A stretch of DNA of 64,000 nucleotides from CAYJBH01 sp964369965 (GCA_964369965.1 CAYJGF010000005.1:57902-121901); one strand, 5' to 3'. Positions 23,982 to 33,482 are shown, numbered from the stretch's first letter. Program-made: numbers and translations. The notes: generated by a model from the letters alone, not told the origin.

Positions 23982-26900
23982 TGCCATTAAACAGAGATAT
24001 TAAAAAAGTTTTGGTCATCGGCAGTGGACCCATAGTCATCGGTCAGGCGGCTGAGTTCGACTATGCAGGGACACAGGCATGTCGCGTTCTAAAGGACGAG
24101 GGTGTCGAGATTGTGCTTATAAACTCCAACCCTGCCACCATCATGACCGACAAGAACATCGCCGACAAAATCTATATCGAACCGCTCACTCTGCCCACCG
24201 TCAAACGAATTATTGAAAAGGAGCGCCCCGACAGCATTCTCTCCGGTCTCGGCGGTCAGACGGGGCTAACCCTTTGTATGCAACTGGCGAAGGACGGGTT
24301 TTTAGAGCACATGAACGTGCGACTGCTCGGCAGTTCACCGCTCACCATCGACAAGGCGGAGGATCGCCTTATCTTCAAAGAGACGATGCAGAAAATTCAC
24401 CAGCCGGTCATACCGTCCGTCATAGCGAACGACATCGAGACGGCTCTCGGCTTTGCGGCGACAAGCGGTTACCCTCTCATCATTCGCCCTGCGTTCACGC
24501 TCGGCGGCAGTGGCGGTGGTATTGCGGACAATGAACAACAACTCGTTGAGATTGCCACCAACGGTCTTGCCCTCTCCCCCATCAACCAGGTTTTGGTGGA
24601 GAAATCGATAGCCGGTTGGAAAGAGATTGAGTTTGAGGTTATGCGCGACGGCGCCGGCAACACCATCACCGTGTGTTCCATGGAGAATTTCGACCCGGTC
24701 GGCGTACATACCGGTGACAGCATCGTCATCGCCCCGACCGTCACCCTCTCGGACAAGGAATACCAGATGCTTCGCACCGCCGCGATGGATATCATCGACG
24801 AGCTGGATGTCATGGGCGGTTGCAACTGCCAGTTTGCACTGCACCCCGACAGCTTTGAGTATGCCGTTATCGAGGTCAACCCCCGTGTGTCGCGCTCCTC
24901 CGCGCTTGCCTCCAAGGCGACCGGCTACCCCATCGCCAAGGTCGCGACAAAAATCGCCCTCGGCTACAACCTCGATGAGATTGTCAACGCGGTGACCGGC
25001 ACCACCTATGCGGCGTTTGAGCCTGCTCTGGACTATGTTGCGGTCAAGTTCCCGAAGTGGCCGTTTGACAAGTTTGTCTATGCCAAAAAAGAGCTCGGCA
25101 CCCAGATGAAAGCGACCGGCGAGGTCATGGCAATCGCCGACAGCTTTGAGATGGCACTGCTTAAAGCGGTGCGCGGCGCCGAAATAGGTCTATCGTCACT
25201 GTCCCTCCCCCGTCTTGCCGCCAAGAGCACGCAGAGTATAAAGGAACGCCTGCACGGTGTGACCGACCAGCGACTTTTCTATGTCTATGAGGCGATATGC
25301 CGCGGTATTTCCATCGACGAAATTTTTGATATTACGCGCATCGACCGCTGGTTTTTGCACTGCCTTAAAAATATAGCGGACGGATATGACACAAAAGGCG
25401 AGCTGTCCTATAAAATGGTGGACACCTGTGCCGGTGAGTTTGAGGCGCAGACCCCCTACTTTTATTCCACCGTCAACAGCGTCGAGAATGAGGCAGAGCC
25501 GTTTGTTGCACGCAGTCAAAAGGATCGCATTGTCGTCCTCGGCAGTGGACCAATTCGGATTGGGCAGGGCATCGAGTTTGACTATGCCTGTGTGCACTGT
25601 GTCTGGTCGCTCAAAAACCTCGGTTATGAGGTGATAGTCATCAACAACAACCCCGAGACCGTCTCCACCGATTTTGACACCGCCGACCGTCTCTACTTCG
25701 AGCCGCTTTGTATCGACGATGTCATGAGCATTATCGAGTTGGAAAAACCGATAGGCGTCATCGTCTCATTCGGTGGCGGCACCGCGATAAAGTTGACCGG
25801 AGAGCTGCAAAAACGCGGCGTCAACATCATCGGCACCTCGGCAGACAGCATCGATGCGTGTGAGGATCGCGAGCGCTTTGATGCCCTGCTGGAGGATTTA
25901 TCCATACTGCGACCCAAGGGCAGTTGCGTGATGAGTGCAGATGAGGCGATAAAAGCGGCGAATGAGCTCGGCTACCCTGTGCTACTGCGCCCGTCCTACG
26001 TCCTCGGCGGTCAAAACATGATCATAGCGTTCACGCCGGACGATGTGGAGGAATACATGAGGATTATCCTGTCCCAAAAGCAGGAGAACCCGATACTTAT
26101 CGACAAATACCTCTCGGGGCGCGAGATAGAGGTGGACGCAATCTGCGACGGCACCGACGTGCTTATCCCCGGTATTATTGAACATGTGGAGCGCACCGGC
26201 GTTCACTCCGGCGACAGCATCGCGGTCTATCCCCCCGTCAACGTGGACGACAATCTTTCAAGAGAGCTATATGACATGACCAAACGGCTTTGTCTATCGC
26301 TCAAAGTTCTCGGTCTCGTGAACATTCAATATGTCCTGCACGAGGGCGAGGTGTATGTTATCGAGATTAACCCCAGAGCCTCACGCACCGTGCCGTATAT
26401 AAGCAAGGTGACCGGCGTGCCGATGTGTGATGTGGCAACCCGTGTGAGTATCGGGCAGACGCTGAAACAGCTCGGATACACCGACCCCATCGCCAAGATA
26501 CCGCCCTATTTCGCGGTCAAGGTGCCGGTCTTTTCCTTTGAAAAGTTGACCGACCTTGACACCCACCTCGGCCCCGAGATGAAATCCACCGGCGAGGTGC
26601 TCGGCATCGGGCGCAATCTGAAAGAGGCATTGTATAAAGGGCTTGTAGCCGCCGGATACAGCATGAAAAAGGTGGGCGGAGTGTTTATCACGGTGCGCGA
26701 CAACGACAAGACCGAAATATGCCGCGTCGCCAAAGAGTTTGAAAAACAGGGCTTTGACATCTATGCAACGCAGGGCACTGCACGCGAGCTTAAAGCGTAC
26801 GGCGTGGCGGTGCACGCGGTGGATAAAATCCATGTCAGCGAGTTTAATAACACCATGACCCTGTTGGAGAGCGGCAAGATATCCTACATAATATCCACAT

Positions 26901-27946
26901 CGGAGGGTGGGCGCGACCCTGCCACCGACGAGGTCAAGATGAGGCGCAAGGCGTGTCAGCTCGGCATACCGTGCCTAACTTCGCTTGATACCGCCGCGGC
27001 ATTGGCGGACAGCCTTTCCTCCGGTCATACCGAGTACAACACCGAGATCATCGATATCAACAATCTAAGGGAGGTGCGTATGCAACTTAACTTCACCAAG
27101 ATGCACGGCTGTGGCAACGACTATATTTATCTCAACTGCTTTGACAATGCCGCGACCGGCGGTCTGCCGCTCACCTCGCCGGAGTCGCTGTCGGTGTTTA
27201 TCGCGGACCGACATTTCGGTGTGGGCGGTGACGGCGTGGTGCTGATACTGCCGAGCGACGTTGCCGACGCTAAGATGAGGATGTTCAACCTCGATGGCAG
27301 TGAGGGCAAAATGTGCGGAAATGCCATCCGCTGTGTCGCAAAATATCTGTATGACAGTGGCATGGTGGAGAATACGCTCATGACAATCGACACTCTCTCC
27401 GGCATAAAGACGCTTAGCCTTAACACTCAAAACGGCAAGGTTTTCACCGTCAAGGTTGATATGGGCGCGGCGGAGTTTGACCCGAAAAACATCCCGGTCA
27501 AGGTATCGGGTGATGAGGCGATAAACACCGAGATAGCTCTCGACGACAGAACATATAAGGCAACCTGCGTTTCCATGGGCAATCCACACGCGGTCATCTT
27601 TGACTGGGGTGATGTGCCGCTCGATATCCTCGATATAGAGACACCGGGTGTTGCTATCGAAAATCACCCACTCTTTCCGGAAAAGGTCAATGTCGAGTTT
27701 GCGGAGGTAGTCTCGGAAAACCGGATTAAAATGCGCGTCTGGGAGCGTGGCAGCGGTGAGACACTCGCCTGCGGAACGGGTGCTTGTGCTGTCGTATCAG
27801 CGGCGGTAAAACTGGGGCTTTGTGAGCGCAATACCGATGTGACGGTGGAACTGCTCGGCGGTGAATTAGTTATTCATTACACCGACGAGACGGTGTTCAT
27901 GACCGGCGATTGCAAAAAAGTTTTTGAGGGGGTCGTTGAGGTATAG
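23981..27946 (+). CDS. carB: carbamoyl-phosphate synthase large subunit fused in frame to diaminopimelate epimerase
   Basis: One open frame of 1321 codons encodes two enzymes. Residues 1-1033 are CarB: ATP-grasp half 1 (IGSGPIVIGQAAEFDYAGTQAC near the start), ATP-grasp half 2 (VLGSGPIRIGQGIEFDYAC from about 516) and a C-terminal MGS regulatory domain (about 925-1033). Residues 1034-1321 are a complete DapF of about 288 residues. It has HGCGNDYIYL, GGDGVV and both catalytic cysteines, in MCGNAIRC and ACGTGAC. No stop codon separates them. A strong AAGGGAGGT site (27067-27075) and ATG (27080) sit exactly at the junction, so DapF can also be made alone. DapF converts LL- to meso-diaminopimelate. 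Confidence 0.93.
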   Translation: MPLNRDIKKVLVIGSGPIVIGQAAEFDYAGTQACRVLKDEGVEIVLINSNPATIMTDKNIADKIYIEPLTLPTVKRIIEKERPDSILSGLGGQTGLTLCMQLAKDGFLEHMNVRLLGSSPLTIDKAEDRLIFKETMQKIHQPVIPSVIANDIETALGFAATSGYPLIIRPAFTLGGSGGGIADNEQQLVEIATNGLALSPINQVLVEKSIAGWKEIEFEVMRDGAGNTITVCSMENFDPVGVHTGDSIVIAPTVTLSDKEYQMLRTAAMDIIDELDVMGGCNCQFALHPDSFEYAVIEVNPRVSRSSALASKATGYPIAKVATKIALGYNLDEIVNAVTGTTYAAFEPALDYVAVKFPKWPFDKFVYAKKELGTQMKATGEVMAIADSFEMALLKAVRGAEIGLSSLSLPRLAAKSTQSIKERLHGVTDQRLFYVYEAICRGISIDEIFDITRIDRWFLHCLKNIADGYDTKGELSYKMVDTCAGEFEAQTPYFYSTVNSVENEAEPFVARSQKDRIVVLGSGPIRIGQGIEFDYACVHCVWSLKNLGYEVIVINNNPETVSTDFDTADRLYFEPLCIDDVMSIIELEKPIGVIVSFGGGTAIKLTGELQKRGVNIIGTSADSIDACEDRERFDALLEDLSILRPKGSCVMSADEAIKAANELGYPVLLRPSYVLGGQNMIIAFTPDDVEEYMRIILSQKQENPILIDKYLSGREIEVDAICDGTDVLIPGIIEHVERTGVHSGDSIAVYPPVNVDDNLSRELYDMTKRLCLSLKVLGLVNIQYVLHEGEVYVIEINPRASRTVPYISKVTGVPMCDVATRVSIGQTLKQLGYTDPIAKIPPYFAVKVPVFSFEKLTDLDTHLGPEMKSTGEVLGIGRNLKEALYKGLVAAGYSMKKVGGVFITVRDNDKTEICRVAKEFEKQGFDIYATQGTARELKAYGVAVHAVDKIHVSEFNNTMTLLESGKISYIISTSEGGRDPATDEVKMRRKACQLGIPCLTSLDTAAALADSLSSGHTEYNTEIIDINNLREVRMQLNFTKMHGCGNDYIYLNCFDNAATGGLPLTSPESLSVFIADRHFGVGGDGVVLILPSDVADAKMRMFNLDGSEGKMCGNAIRCVAKYLYDSGMVENTLMTIDTLSGIKTLSLNTQNGKVFTVKVDMGAAEFDPKNIPVKVSGDEAINTEIALDDRTYKATCVSMGNPHAVIFDWGDVPLDILDIETPGVAIENHPLFPEKVNVEFAEVVSENRIKMRVWERGSGETLACGTGACAVVSAAVKLGLCERNTDVTVELLGGELVIHYTDETVFMTGDCKKVFEGVVEV
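27067..27082 (+). promoter_or_regulatory. internal ribosome binding site and start codon for dapF inside the carB-dapF frame
   Basis: AAGGGAGGT at 27067-27075 followed by ATG at 27080-27082 (five bases after GGAGG). The protein from this ATG begins MQLNFTKMHGCGND, the normal DapF N-terminus, and ends at 27946. Confidence 0.8.
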
Positions 27947-29548
27947 ATGACTAAATATATTTTTGTAACGGGCGGTGTCGTCTCCGGTCTCGGCAAGGGG
28001 ATCACGGCGGCGAGCCTCGGGCGGCTGTTAAAACAGCGTGGTCTGAAGGTGGCGGCGCAAAAGCTGGACCCATATATGAACGTCGACCCCGGCACCATGA
28101 GCCCCTATCAACACGGTGAAGTGTATGTCACCGACGACGGCGCCGAGACGGATCTTGACCTCGGGCATTATGAGCGCTTTATAGATGAAAATCTATCACG
28201 GCTTTCTAATCTTACCTCCGGAATGGTCTACCATCGGGTTCTCACCAGGGAGCGACAGGGCGGATACCTCGGTGAGACGGTGCAGGTTATACCGCACATA
28301 ACCAACGAAATAAAAGGTTTTATCTATGATGGTGCAAAGACAAGTGATGCCGATGTCTTAATTACCGAAATAGGTGGCACGACCGGCGATATCGAGTGCC
28401 AGCCTTTTTTGGAGGCTATTCGTCAAATTTCGTTGGAGGTGGGTGTCGGCAACTGCCTTTTTATCCATGTGACACTTGTGCCCTATCTAAAGGGTAGCGG
28501 TGAACACAAATCCAAACCGACACAACACTCGGTCAAGGAATTGCGCTCCATCGGCATATCCCCCCACATCATCATAACACGTGCAGATGAGCCTATCGCA
28601 AAAGGTATCCTCGAAAAAATCTCCATGTTCTGCAACGTCAAGCCGGACTGCGTTATTGAAAACCTCACCGTACCCTGCCTGTATGAGGCACCGATTATGC
28701 TCCATCGTCAAGGGTTGGACAGTGTCGTTTGCCGTGAATTGCAACTATCGACGCAGGATTGCGACCTCGTCGAGTGGAACAAGATGCTCGGTCAGATAGA
28801 TAACCCTACAAAACAGGTGACCATCGCCATTGTCGGCAAATATGTGCAGTTGCACGATGCATATCTCTCGGTTATGGAGGCGTTGCAACACGCCGGCTAT
28901 GGTGAGGGCGCGACGGTAGATATACGATGGATAGACAGCGAGACGGTAAACGATGAAAATTCCGCAAAGGTGTTTGTCGGTGTCGATGGGATACTGGTGC
29001 CGGGCGGCTTTGGCGATAGAGGCATAGAGGGCAAGATTGCCGCCTGTCGATTTGCACGCGAGAATAATATACCGTTTTTGGGCATCTGCCTCGGTATGCA
29101 GATCGCGGTTATAGAGTTTGCACGGAATGTATGCAGTCTCACCGGTGCGCACTCCGCCGAGTTTGATGAAAACAGCCCTCACCCTGTAATACACATCATG
29201 GAAGAACAGCAGAATATCACCGACAAGGGCGGCACCATGCGGCTCGGCTCGTTCCCCTGTTCGTTGACTATCGGCACTACCCTACACACCCTTTATAATA
29301 AGGAAACGATAGAGGAGCGTCACCGCCACCGCTATGAGTTTAACAACAGTTATCGAGATACGCTGACCGAAAAGGGGCTAACCATCTCGGGGCTATCGCC
29401 GGACGGGACTTTGGTCGAGGCGATAGAGATAAAATCACATCGATACTTTGTGGCGGCACAATTTCACCCCGAGTTTAAGAGTCGACCGAACAAACCACAT
29501 CCGATGTTTGTCGGGCTGATAAAGAATTCTCTACACAAGGACAATTAA
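27947..29548 (+). CDS. pyrG: CTP synthase
   Basis: It aminates UTP to CTP with glutamine nitrogen. Residues 1-265 form the amidoligase domain with GGVVSGLGKGITAASLGRLL (P-loop) and DPYMNVDPGTMSPYQHGEVYVTDDG-type substrate loops. Residues about 290-530 form the class I glutaminase with LGICLGMQ (nucleophile Cys) and FHPEF. The 533-residue length is typical. Its ATG touches the dapF stop codon directly, so translation is coupled. Confidence 0.97.
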   Translation: MTKYIFVTGGVVSGLGKGITAASLGRLLKQRGLKVAAQKLDPYMNVDPGTMSPYQHGEVYVTDDGAETDLDLGHYERFIDENLSRLSNLTSGMVYHRVLTRERQGGYLGETVQVIPHITNEIKGFIYDGAKTSDADVLITEIGGTTGDIECQPFLEAIRQISLEVGVGNCLFIHVTLVPYLKGSGEHKSKPTQHSVKELRSIGISPHIIITRADEPIAKGILEKISMFCNVKPDCVIENLTVPCLYEAPIMLHRQGLDSVVCRELQLSTQDCDLVEWNKMLGQIDNPTKQVTIAIVGKYVQLHDAYLSVMEALQHAGYGEGATVDIRWIDSETVNDENSAKVFVGVDGILVPGGFGDRGIEGKIAACRFARENNIPFLGICLGMQIAVIEFARNVCSLTGAHSAEFDENSPHPVIHIMEEQQNITDKGGTMRLGSFPCSLTIGTTLHTLYNKETIEERHRHRYEFNNSYRDTLTEKGLTISGLSPDGTLVEAIEIKSHRYFVAAQFHPEFKSRPNKPHPMFVGLIKNSLHKDN

Positions 29549-29629
29549 GTTTGAAAATGGATTATCAAACTTCCGAATTTTGTTTCTTTTCAGCGGAAAA
29601 CGCTAAAATTTCGCCACCATGTGGCGAAA
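29547..29629. repeat. hairpin cluster between pyrG and dapL
   Basis: AAGTTTGA/TCAAACTT (29547-29554, 29565-29572) and a 9-bp TTTCGCCAC/GTGGCGAAA stem with a 3-base loop (29609-29617, 29621-29629) fill most of the gap, with a short GCG/CGC stem between them. No T-run follows. In style it resembles the stem-loop region at 9687-10476. Confidence 0.55.
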
Positions 29630-29663
29630 CCGAAAAAAACGTCAAAAAGGAATGGTCATAATA

Positions 29664-30842
29664 ATGAAAACTAACAAAAACTACGATAATCTTAAACCGA
29701 GCTACCTTTTCTCCGACATCGCAAGAAAGGTGAACGAGTACAAGGCGGCAAATCCCGAAAGTGAAATAATTCGCCTTGGCATCGGTGACGTTACACTTCC
29801 GCTTGCACCCTGTGTTATTGATGCGATGCAAAATGCGGTTGCCGAGATGGGGCAAAAGGGGACTTTTAAGGGTTATGGTGATGAGCAAGGATACGGATTT
29901 TTGCGCAGTGCCGTTGTGGATTACTACACAAAAAAAGGGGTGGAGCTTTTATTGGACGAGGTGTTCATCAGCGACGGCTCCAAGAGCGACCTCGGCAACA
30001 TCCTCGACATATTTGATAAGGACAATCATGTCAGCATACCTAATCCGGTCTATCCTGTCTATGTCGACACAAATATTATGGACGGGCGCGAAATAACATT
30101 TTTGGACGGCAATGAGCAAAATAATTTCCTGCCAATGCCAAACGAAAATCTCAATACCGACATAATTTATCTCTGCTCCCCCAACAACCCGACCGGCGCA
30201 GTCTATAATAAGGAACAGTTGAAAATATGGGTAGACTATGCACTGAAGGTCGGCGCAGTCATACTGTTCGACGCGGCGTATGAGGCATTTATCACCGACG
30301 ACACCCTGCCCACCTCCATCTATGAGATTGAGGGTGCACTGCGGTGTGCAATTGAATTTTGCTCGCTGTCCAAGACCGCCGGCTTTACCGGCACACGATG
30401 CGGATATACCGTGGTGCCGAACGAGCTTGTGATAGATAATGTGTCGCTGAATAAACTTTGGTTGCGTCGCCAAACCACCAAATTTAACGGCGTGCCCTAT
30501 ATAGTCCAGCGCGGCGCCGAGGCAGTTTTCACCGACGAGGGGCAGGCGCAAACAAGGGAGAATATCGCCTACTATCTTGAGAATGCTAAGATTATCACCG
30601 CCGCACTTGACAAACTTAACATAGAATATACCGGCGGTGAAAATTCACCCTATATCTGGTTAAAGTGCCCTAAGGGCATGAGCTCATGGGAATATTTTGA
30701 CAAACTTTTGAGTGAGTATAACATCGTCGGCACTCCCGGCAGCGGCTTTGGCTCCGCCGGCGAGGGATATTTTCGGTTGACGGCATTCGGCGAGCGTGAC
30801 AATGTTATCAAAGCGACCGAAAGGTTGATACAAAACGGGTAG
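29664..30842 (+). CDS. dapL: LL-diaminopimelate aminotransferase
   Basis: This PLP enzyme converts tetrahydrodipicolinate directly to LL-diaminopimelate, the one-step lysine/peptidoglycan route of many Clostridia. The start ATG 29664 (MKTNKNYDNLKPSYLF) follows AAAAGGA; the longer frame upstream runs into the hairpin cluster. The 392 residues show LGIGDVTLPL (about 38-47), CSPNNPTGAVYN (about 158-169) and the PLP lysine in SLSKTAGFTGTRCG (about 234-247). Its product is the substrate of DapF encoded just upstream. Confidence 0.94.
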   Translation: MKTNKNYDNLKPSYLFSDIARKVNEYKAANPESEIIRLGIGDVTLPLAPCVIDAMQNAVAEMGQKGTFKGYGDEQGYGFLRSAVVDYYTKKGVELLLDEVFISDGSKSDLGNILDIFDKDNHVSIPNPVYPVYVDTNIMDGREITFLDGNEQNNFLPMPNENLNTDIIYLCSPNNPTGAVYNKEQLKIWVDYALKVGAVILFDAAYEAFITDDTLPTSIYEIEGALRCAIEFCSLSKTAGFTGTRCGYTVVPNELVIDNVSLNKLWLRRQTTKFNGVPYIVQRGAEAVFTDEGQAQTRENIAYYLENAKIITAALDKLNIEYTGGENSPYIWLKCPKGMSSWEYFDKLLSEYNIVGTPGSGFGSAGEGYFRLTAFGERDNVIKATERLIQNG

Positions 30843-30890
30843 TACACCATATCGGTGTGAATATACATTTAAAAATGAAAGGGGAAAATT

Positions 30891-32000
30891 ATGAAATACT
30901 GCACAAAATGCACCATGTCGGACACAAGACCCGGCATAACCTTTGACGCGGGCGGGGTTTGCTCCGCTTGCAACCACTACGACAACCGCAAGAACGTCGA
31001 CTGGGATGCACGTATGAAAGAGCTAAAGGCTCTGTGCGACAAATACCGCGGATGCAACGGACCGGGTGGATACGACTGCGCCATCGCCGTCTCGGGCGGA
31101 AAGGACAGCCATTTTCAGGTCTACATGCTCAAGGAAGTAATGGGCATGAACCCGATACTTTTCACCGTCGAGGATAACTTCCCGATGACCGATGCCGGTA
31201 TCCACAACCTGCAAAACCTCAGCGAGGAGTTCGGTTGCACACTGATAAGCTGCAAGCCCAACATCAAGATACAGAAGATTTTGATGCGTAAATTCTTTGA
31301 AAAATACGGCAAGCCAACATGGTATGTCGACCGTCTTATCTACACATTCCCACTGCACATGGCGCTTAAATTCAACGTGCCGATGCTCTGCTATGGTGAG
31401 AATGTCAGCTATGAGTACGGTGGCGCAGCGGATAAAGAGACCTACTCCGCAAAAGATCAAATAAACAACGGTGTTGCTATCGGCATTGACACAAGCGAGC
31501 TTATCGGCGACGGCGTGAGTGAAAAAGATTTGAGCCTGACCATCGCACCTACTGCCGAGGAACTGGATCGCCTTGACCCGTTCTATCTATCCTACTTCCT
31601 ACCATGGGACAGCTATCGGAACTACAACCTTGCCAAGAGCAGAGGTTTCCACGACCTTACCCACGAGTGGGACAGACAGCACCATGTTGAGATGTTCGAC
31701 CAGATTGACAGCCGTGCATATCTTGTACACTCCTGGATGAAATATCCGAAATTCGGTCATGCGGCGGCAACGGACTACACCTCACGCACCATCCGCTACG
31801 GCATGATGACCCGTGAGGAGGCTGTGGAGCTGATAAACAAGCGTGACGGCAACCTTGACCCGCTGTGTGTGCGCGATTTCTGCGAATTTTGCGGCTATAC
31901 CGAGGCAGAATTTTACAGCATAGTGGACGGCTTTTATAACCCCGATCTTTTCATCAAGGACGGTCGTGGTCGTTGGGTGTTAAAAAATCCGATAAAATAA
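30891..32000 (+). CDS. N-acetyl sugar amidotransferase (WbuX/PseA-like)
   Basis: The 369-residue PP-loop ATPase starts after a GAAAGGGG site. Zinc-binding cysteines flank the N-terminus (YCTKCTMSDTRPGI, then CSACNHY). The PP-loop is AVSGGKDSHFQVYMLK (about 66-81), followed by YGENVSYEYGG and, near the C-terminus, CVRDFCEFCGYTEAEF. The family turns a sugar N-acetyl group into an acetamidino group on surface polysaccharides, normally with HisH/HisF-like ammonia-supplying partners. None is encoded nearby, so the nitrogen source and substrate here are unknown. Confidence 0.8.
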   Translation: MKYCTKCTMSDTRPGITFDAGGVCSACNHYDNRKNVDWDARMKELKALCDKYRGCNGPGGYDCAIAVSGGKDSHFQVYMLKEVMGMNPILFTVEDNFPMTDAGIHNLQNLSEEFGCTLISCKPNIKIQKILMRKFFEKYGKPTWYVDRLIYTFPLHMALKFNVPMLCYGENVSYEYGGAADKETYSAKDQINNGVAIGIDTSELIGDGVSEKDLSLTIAPTAEELDRLDPFYLSYFLPWDSYRNYNLAKSRGFHDLTHEWDRQHHVEMFDQIDSRAYLVHSWMKYPKFGHAAATDYTSRTIRYGMMTREEAVELINKRDGNLDPLCVRDFCEFCGYTEAEFYSIVDGFYNPDLFIKDGRGRWVLKNPIK

Positions 32001-32037
32001 ATTTTCTCAATTTTCTACAAAAACTTTCAAAAAACCC

Positions 32038-32065
32038 TTGATTTTATTTTATTTTTTGATAGAAT
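32038..32065 (+). promoter_or_regulatory. promoter of the 32125 membrane-protein gene
   Basis: TTGATT (32038-32043), a 16-base spacer and TAGAAT (32060-32065). Confidence 0.5.
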
Positions 32066-32124
32066 AATTGTAAGATGTTAAAAATATTATTTTAAGAGAG
32101 CTTTTTTAGAAAGGAAGGGGTATC

Positions 32125-32631
32125 ATGGATCAAAACCAAAACTACACTCAACCGCAGGGCAACATGCCACCAACCGGTCAACCTGCACAAGGTTATACCG
32201 CACCGCAGCAGGGCTATGTGCCACCGGTGCAGCCGGGTGCTCAACCCAATCAGGGCTACTATCAACAGCCTGGGCAACCGCAGTACCAACAGCCCGGCTA
32301 TTATCAACAGCCGATGCAACCGGTCACACAGGACGCTATGGACAACAACGGTCTCGCCGCACTGTGCTACCTGTCGCCGCTGTTCACCGTCTTAGCTCTC
32401 GTAGCTAACGGCAAGTCGGATTTTGTGCGCTATCACGCCAATCAGGGTGTATGCCTTGATGTGCTGTATCTCATCTGCACATTGTTGCTGATAATACCGT
32501 TCCTCGGCTGGTTTGTCTATGGTATACTGACCTTTGTTCTGTTAATTTTCAGAATTATGGGCATAGTCAACGCAAGGAAATACCGCATGAGCGAACTGCC
32601 TATCTGTGGCAAGTGGACCATTATTAAGTAG
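32125..32631 (+). CDS. small membrane protein with a proline/glutamine-rich N-terminus (DUF4870-like)
   Basis: The first 70 residues are a disordered Q/P/Y/G-rich tail with repeated QPG/QQPGY units. Residues about 75-160 hold a DUF4870 / Tic20-like module: LAALCYLSPLFTVLALV, then KSDFVRYHANQG, a strongly hydrophobic helix pair (VLYLICTLLLIIPFLGWFVYG and LTFVLLIFRIMGI) and a short basic tail. The conserved HxxQ segment (YHANQG) supports the family. The cellular role is unknown. The start ATG 32125 follows AAGGAAGGGG. The gene stands alone and ends before a strong terminator. Confidence 0.7.
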   Translation: MDQNQNYTQPQGNMPPTGQPAQGYTAPQQGYVPPVQPGAQPNQGYYQQPGQPQYQQPGYYQQPMQPVTQDAMDNNGLAALCYLSPLFTVLALVANGKSDFVRYHANQGVCLDVLYLICTLLLIIPFLGWFVYGILTFVLLIFRIMGIVNARKYRMSELPICGKWTIIK

Positions 32632-32646
32632 TGTTTTTATGAAAGA

Positions 32647-32684
32647 AGAGGGTGGGCGATAAATGTCGTCCACCCTCTTTTTAT
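32647..32684. terminator. bidirectional terminator between 32125-32631 and arsC
   Basis: AGAGGGTGGGCGA pairs perfectly with TCGTCCACCCTCT around a 6-base loop, followed by TTTTTATTT on the plus strand. An A-run before the stem also serves the minus strand. Confidence 0.85.
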
Positions 32685-33124
32685 TTCAACAACTCCCTTA
32701 GTCTCACAACATGCCGCTCGATTTCGGCTATGATACCTTTAAACGTCTCATCATCGGTGCCGGAGGGATCGTCGAGACCCCAATTTTCAAAATAATCCGC
32801 CTTAAGATAAGGGCAACTCACGTTGCACCCCATAAATATAACCACGTCCGGCTGTGGGATATCCTCAATTTTTTTGTTGTACTGCGTTTTCTCCATGTCG
32901 ATGTCGTACAACTCTTTTATAAGCCGCACCGCATCGGGGTTTATCCTATCCTTAATAATAGTCCCTGCGCTATAGCTGTCGAATACATCGGCGGCAAGGT
33001 GTTTGCCAAGCGCCTGGGCCATTTGAGAACGGCAGGAATTGTGGTTGCATACAAACGCGACCTTTGGTTTGCCGTCACAGTTCAAGCTCGGTGGGGTGGT
33101 GGGCATGTCCGCTTTAGTGCTCAT
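32681..33124 (-). CDS. arsC: thioredoxin-type arsenate reductase
   Basis: It reduces arsenate to arsenite using a low-molecular-weight phosphatase fold. The P-loop CNHNSCRS (about 26-33) has the catalytic cysteine and arginine, and DPSGTDDETF carries the general-acid Asp. A further Cys pair (CNVSCPY, about 100-106) could form the relay disulfide. The 147 residues include a 20-residue extension before the first strand. The ATG lies 4 bases after the arsR stop, with GGAGG inside the end of arsR. No arsenite pump (ArsB/Acr3) is beside it. Confidence 0.88.
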   Translation of the reverse strand: MSTKADMPTTPPSLNCDGKPKVAFVCNHNSCRSQMAQALGKHLAADVFDSYSAGTIIKDRINPDAVRLIKELYDIDMEKTQYNKKIEDIPQPDVVIFMGCNVSCPYLKADYFENWGLDDPSGTDDETFKGIIAEIERHVVRLRELLK

Positions 33125-33128
33125 ATTA

Positions 33129-33446
33129 CTATGCCTCCATCATTAAATTATCTTCTTCCACATCGGTCAACCGCTTTAATAAATTCAGTGCATACACAGA
33201 GCCGTTCGGACTGATGCGATAATGTGACCATTTGCCGGCGTGGCGACACTCAATAATCCCGCTCTCACACAAAATCTTCATGTGATAGGACAGTTTGGAC
33301 TGCGCTATATCAAGTTTGTCGGACAGATTGCAGTTGCACTGCTCACCGTTTATAAGCAGTTTTATTATCGACACACGCGTCGGATCGCACAGACCTTTAA
33401 ATATCTTTGCGATAACCTCGTTGTCGGCAGGTAGTTCTTTTAACAT
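33129..33446 (-). CDS. arsR: ArsR-family metalloregulator
   Basis: The 105-residue winged-helix repressor has the DNA-recognition region LDIAQSKLSYHMKILCESGI (about 45-64). A cysteine pair in EQCNCNLSD (about 34-42) sits at the position of the ELCVCD arsenite-sensing motif. It probably represses its own operon with arsC and releases on As(III) or Sb(III). The operator and promoter upstream support this. Confidence 0.9.
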   Translation of the reverse strand: MLKELPADNEVIAKIFKGLCDPTRVSIIKLLINGEQCNCNLSDKLDIAQSKLSYHMKILCESGIIECRHAGKWSHYRISPNGSVYALNLLKRLTDVEEDNLMMEA

Positions 33447-33460
33447 CTAACTCTCCTCAA

Positions 33461-33476
33461 ATCAAATTTATTTGAT
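33461..33476. promoter_or_regulatory. ArsR operator
   Basis: ATCAAATTTATTTGAT is a perfect 16-base palindrome and an exact match to the ATCAA-N6-TTGAT pattern of ArsR/SmtB operators. It lies between the -10 box and the ribosome binding site of arsR. Confidence 0.8.
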
Positions 33477-33482
33477 ATATCT

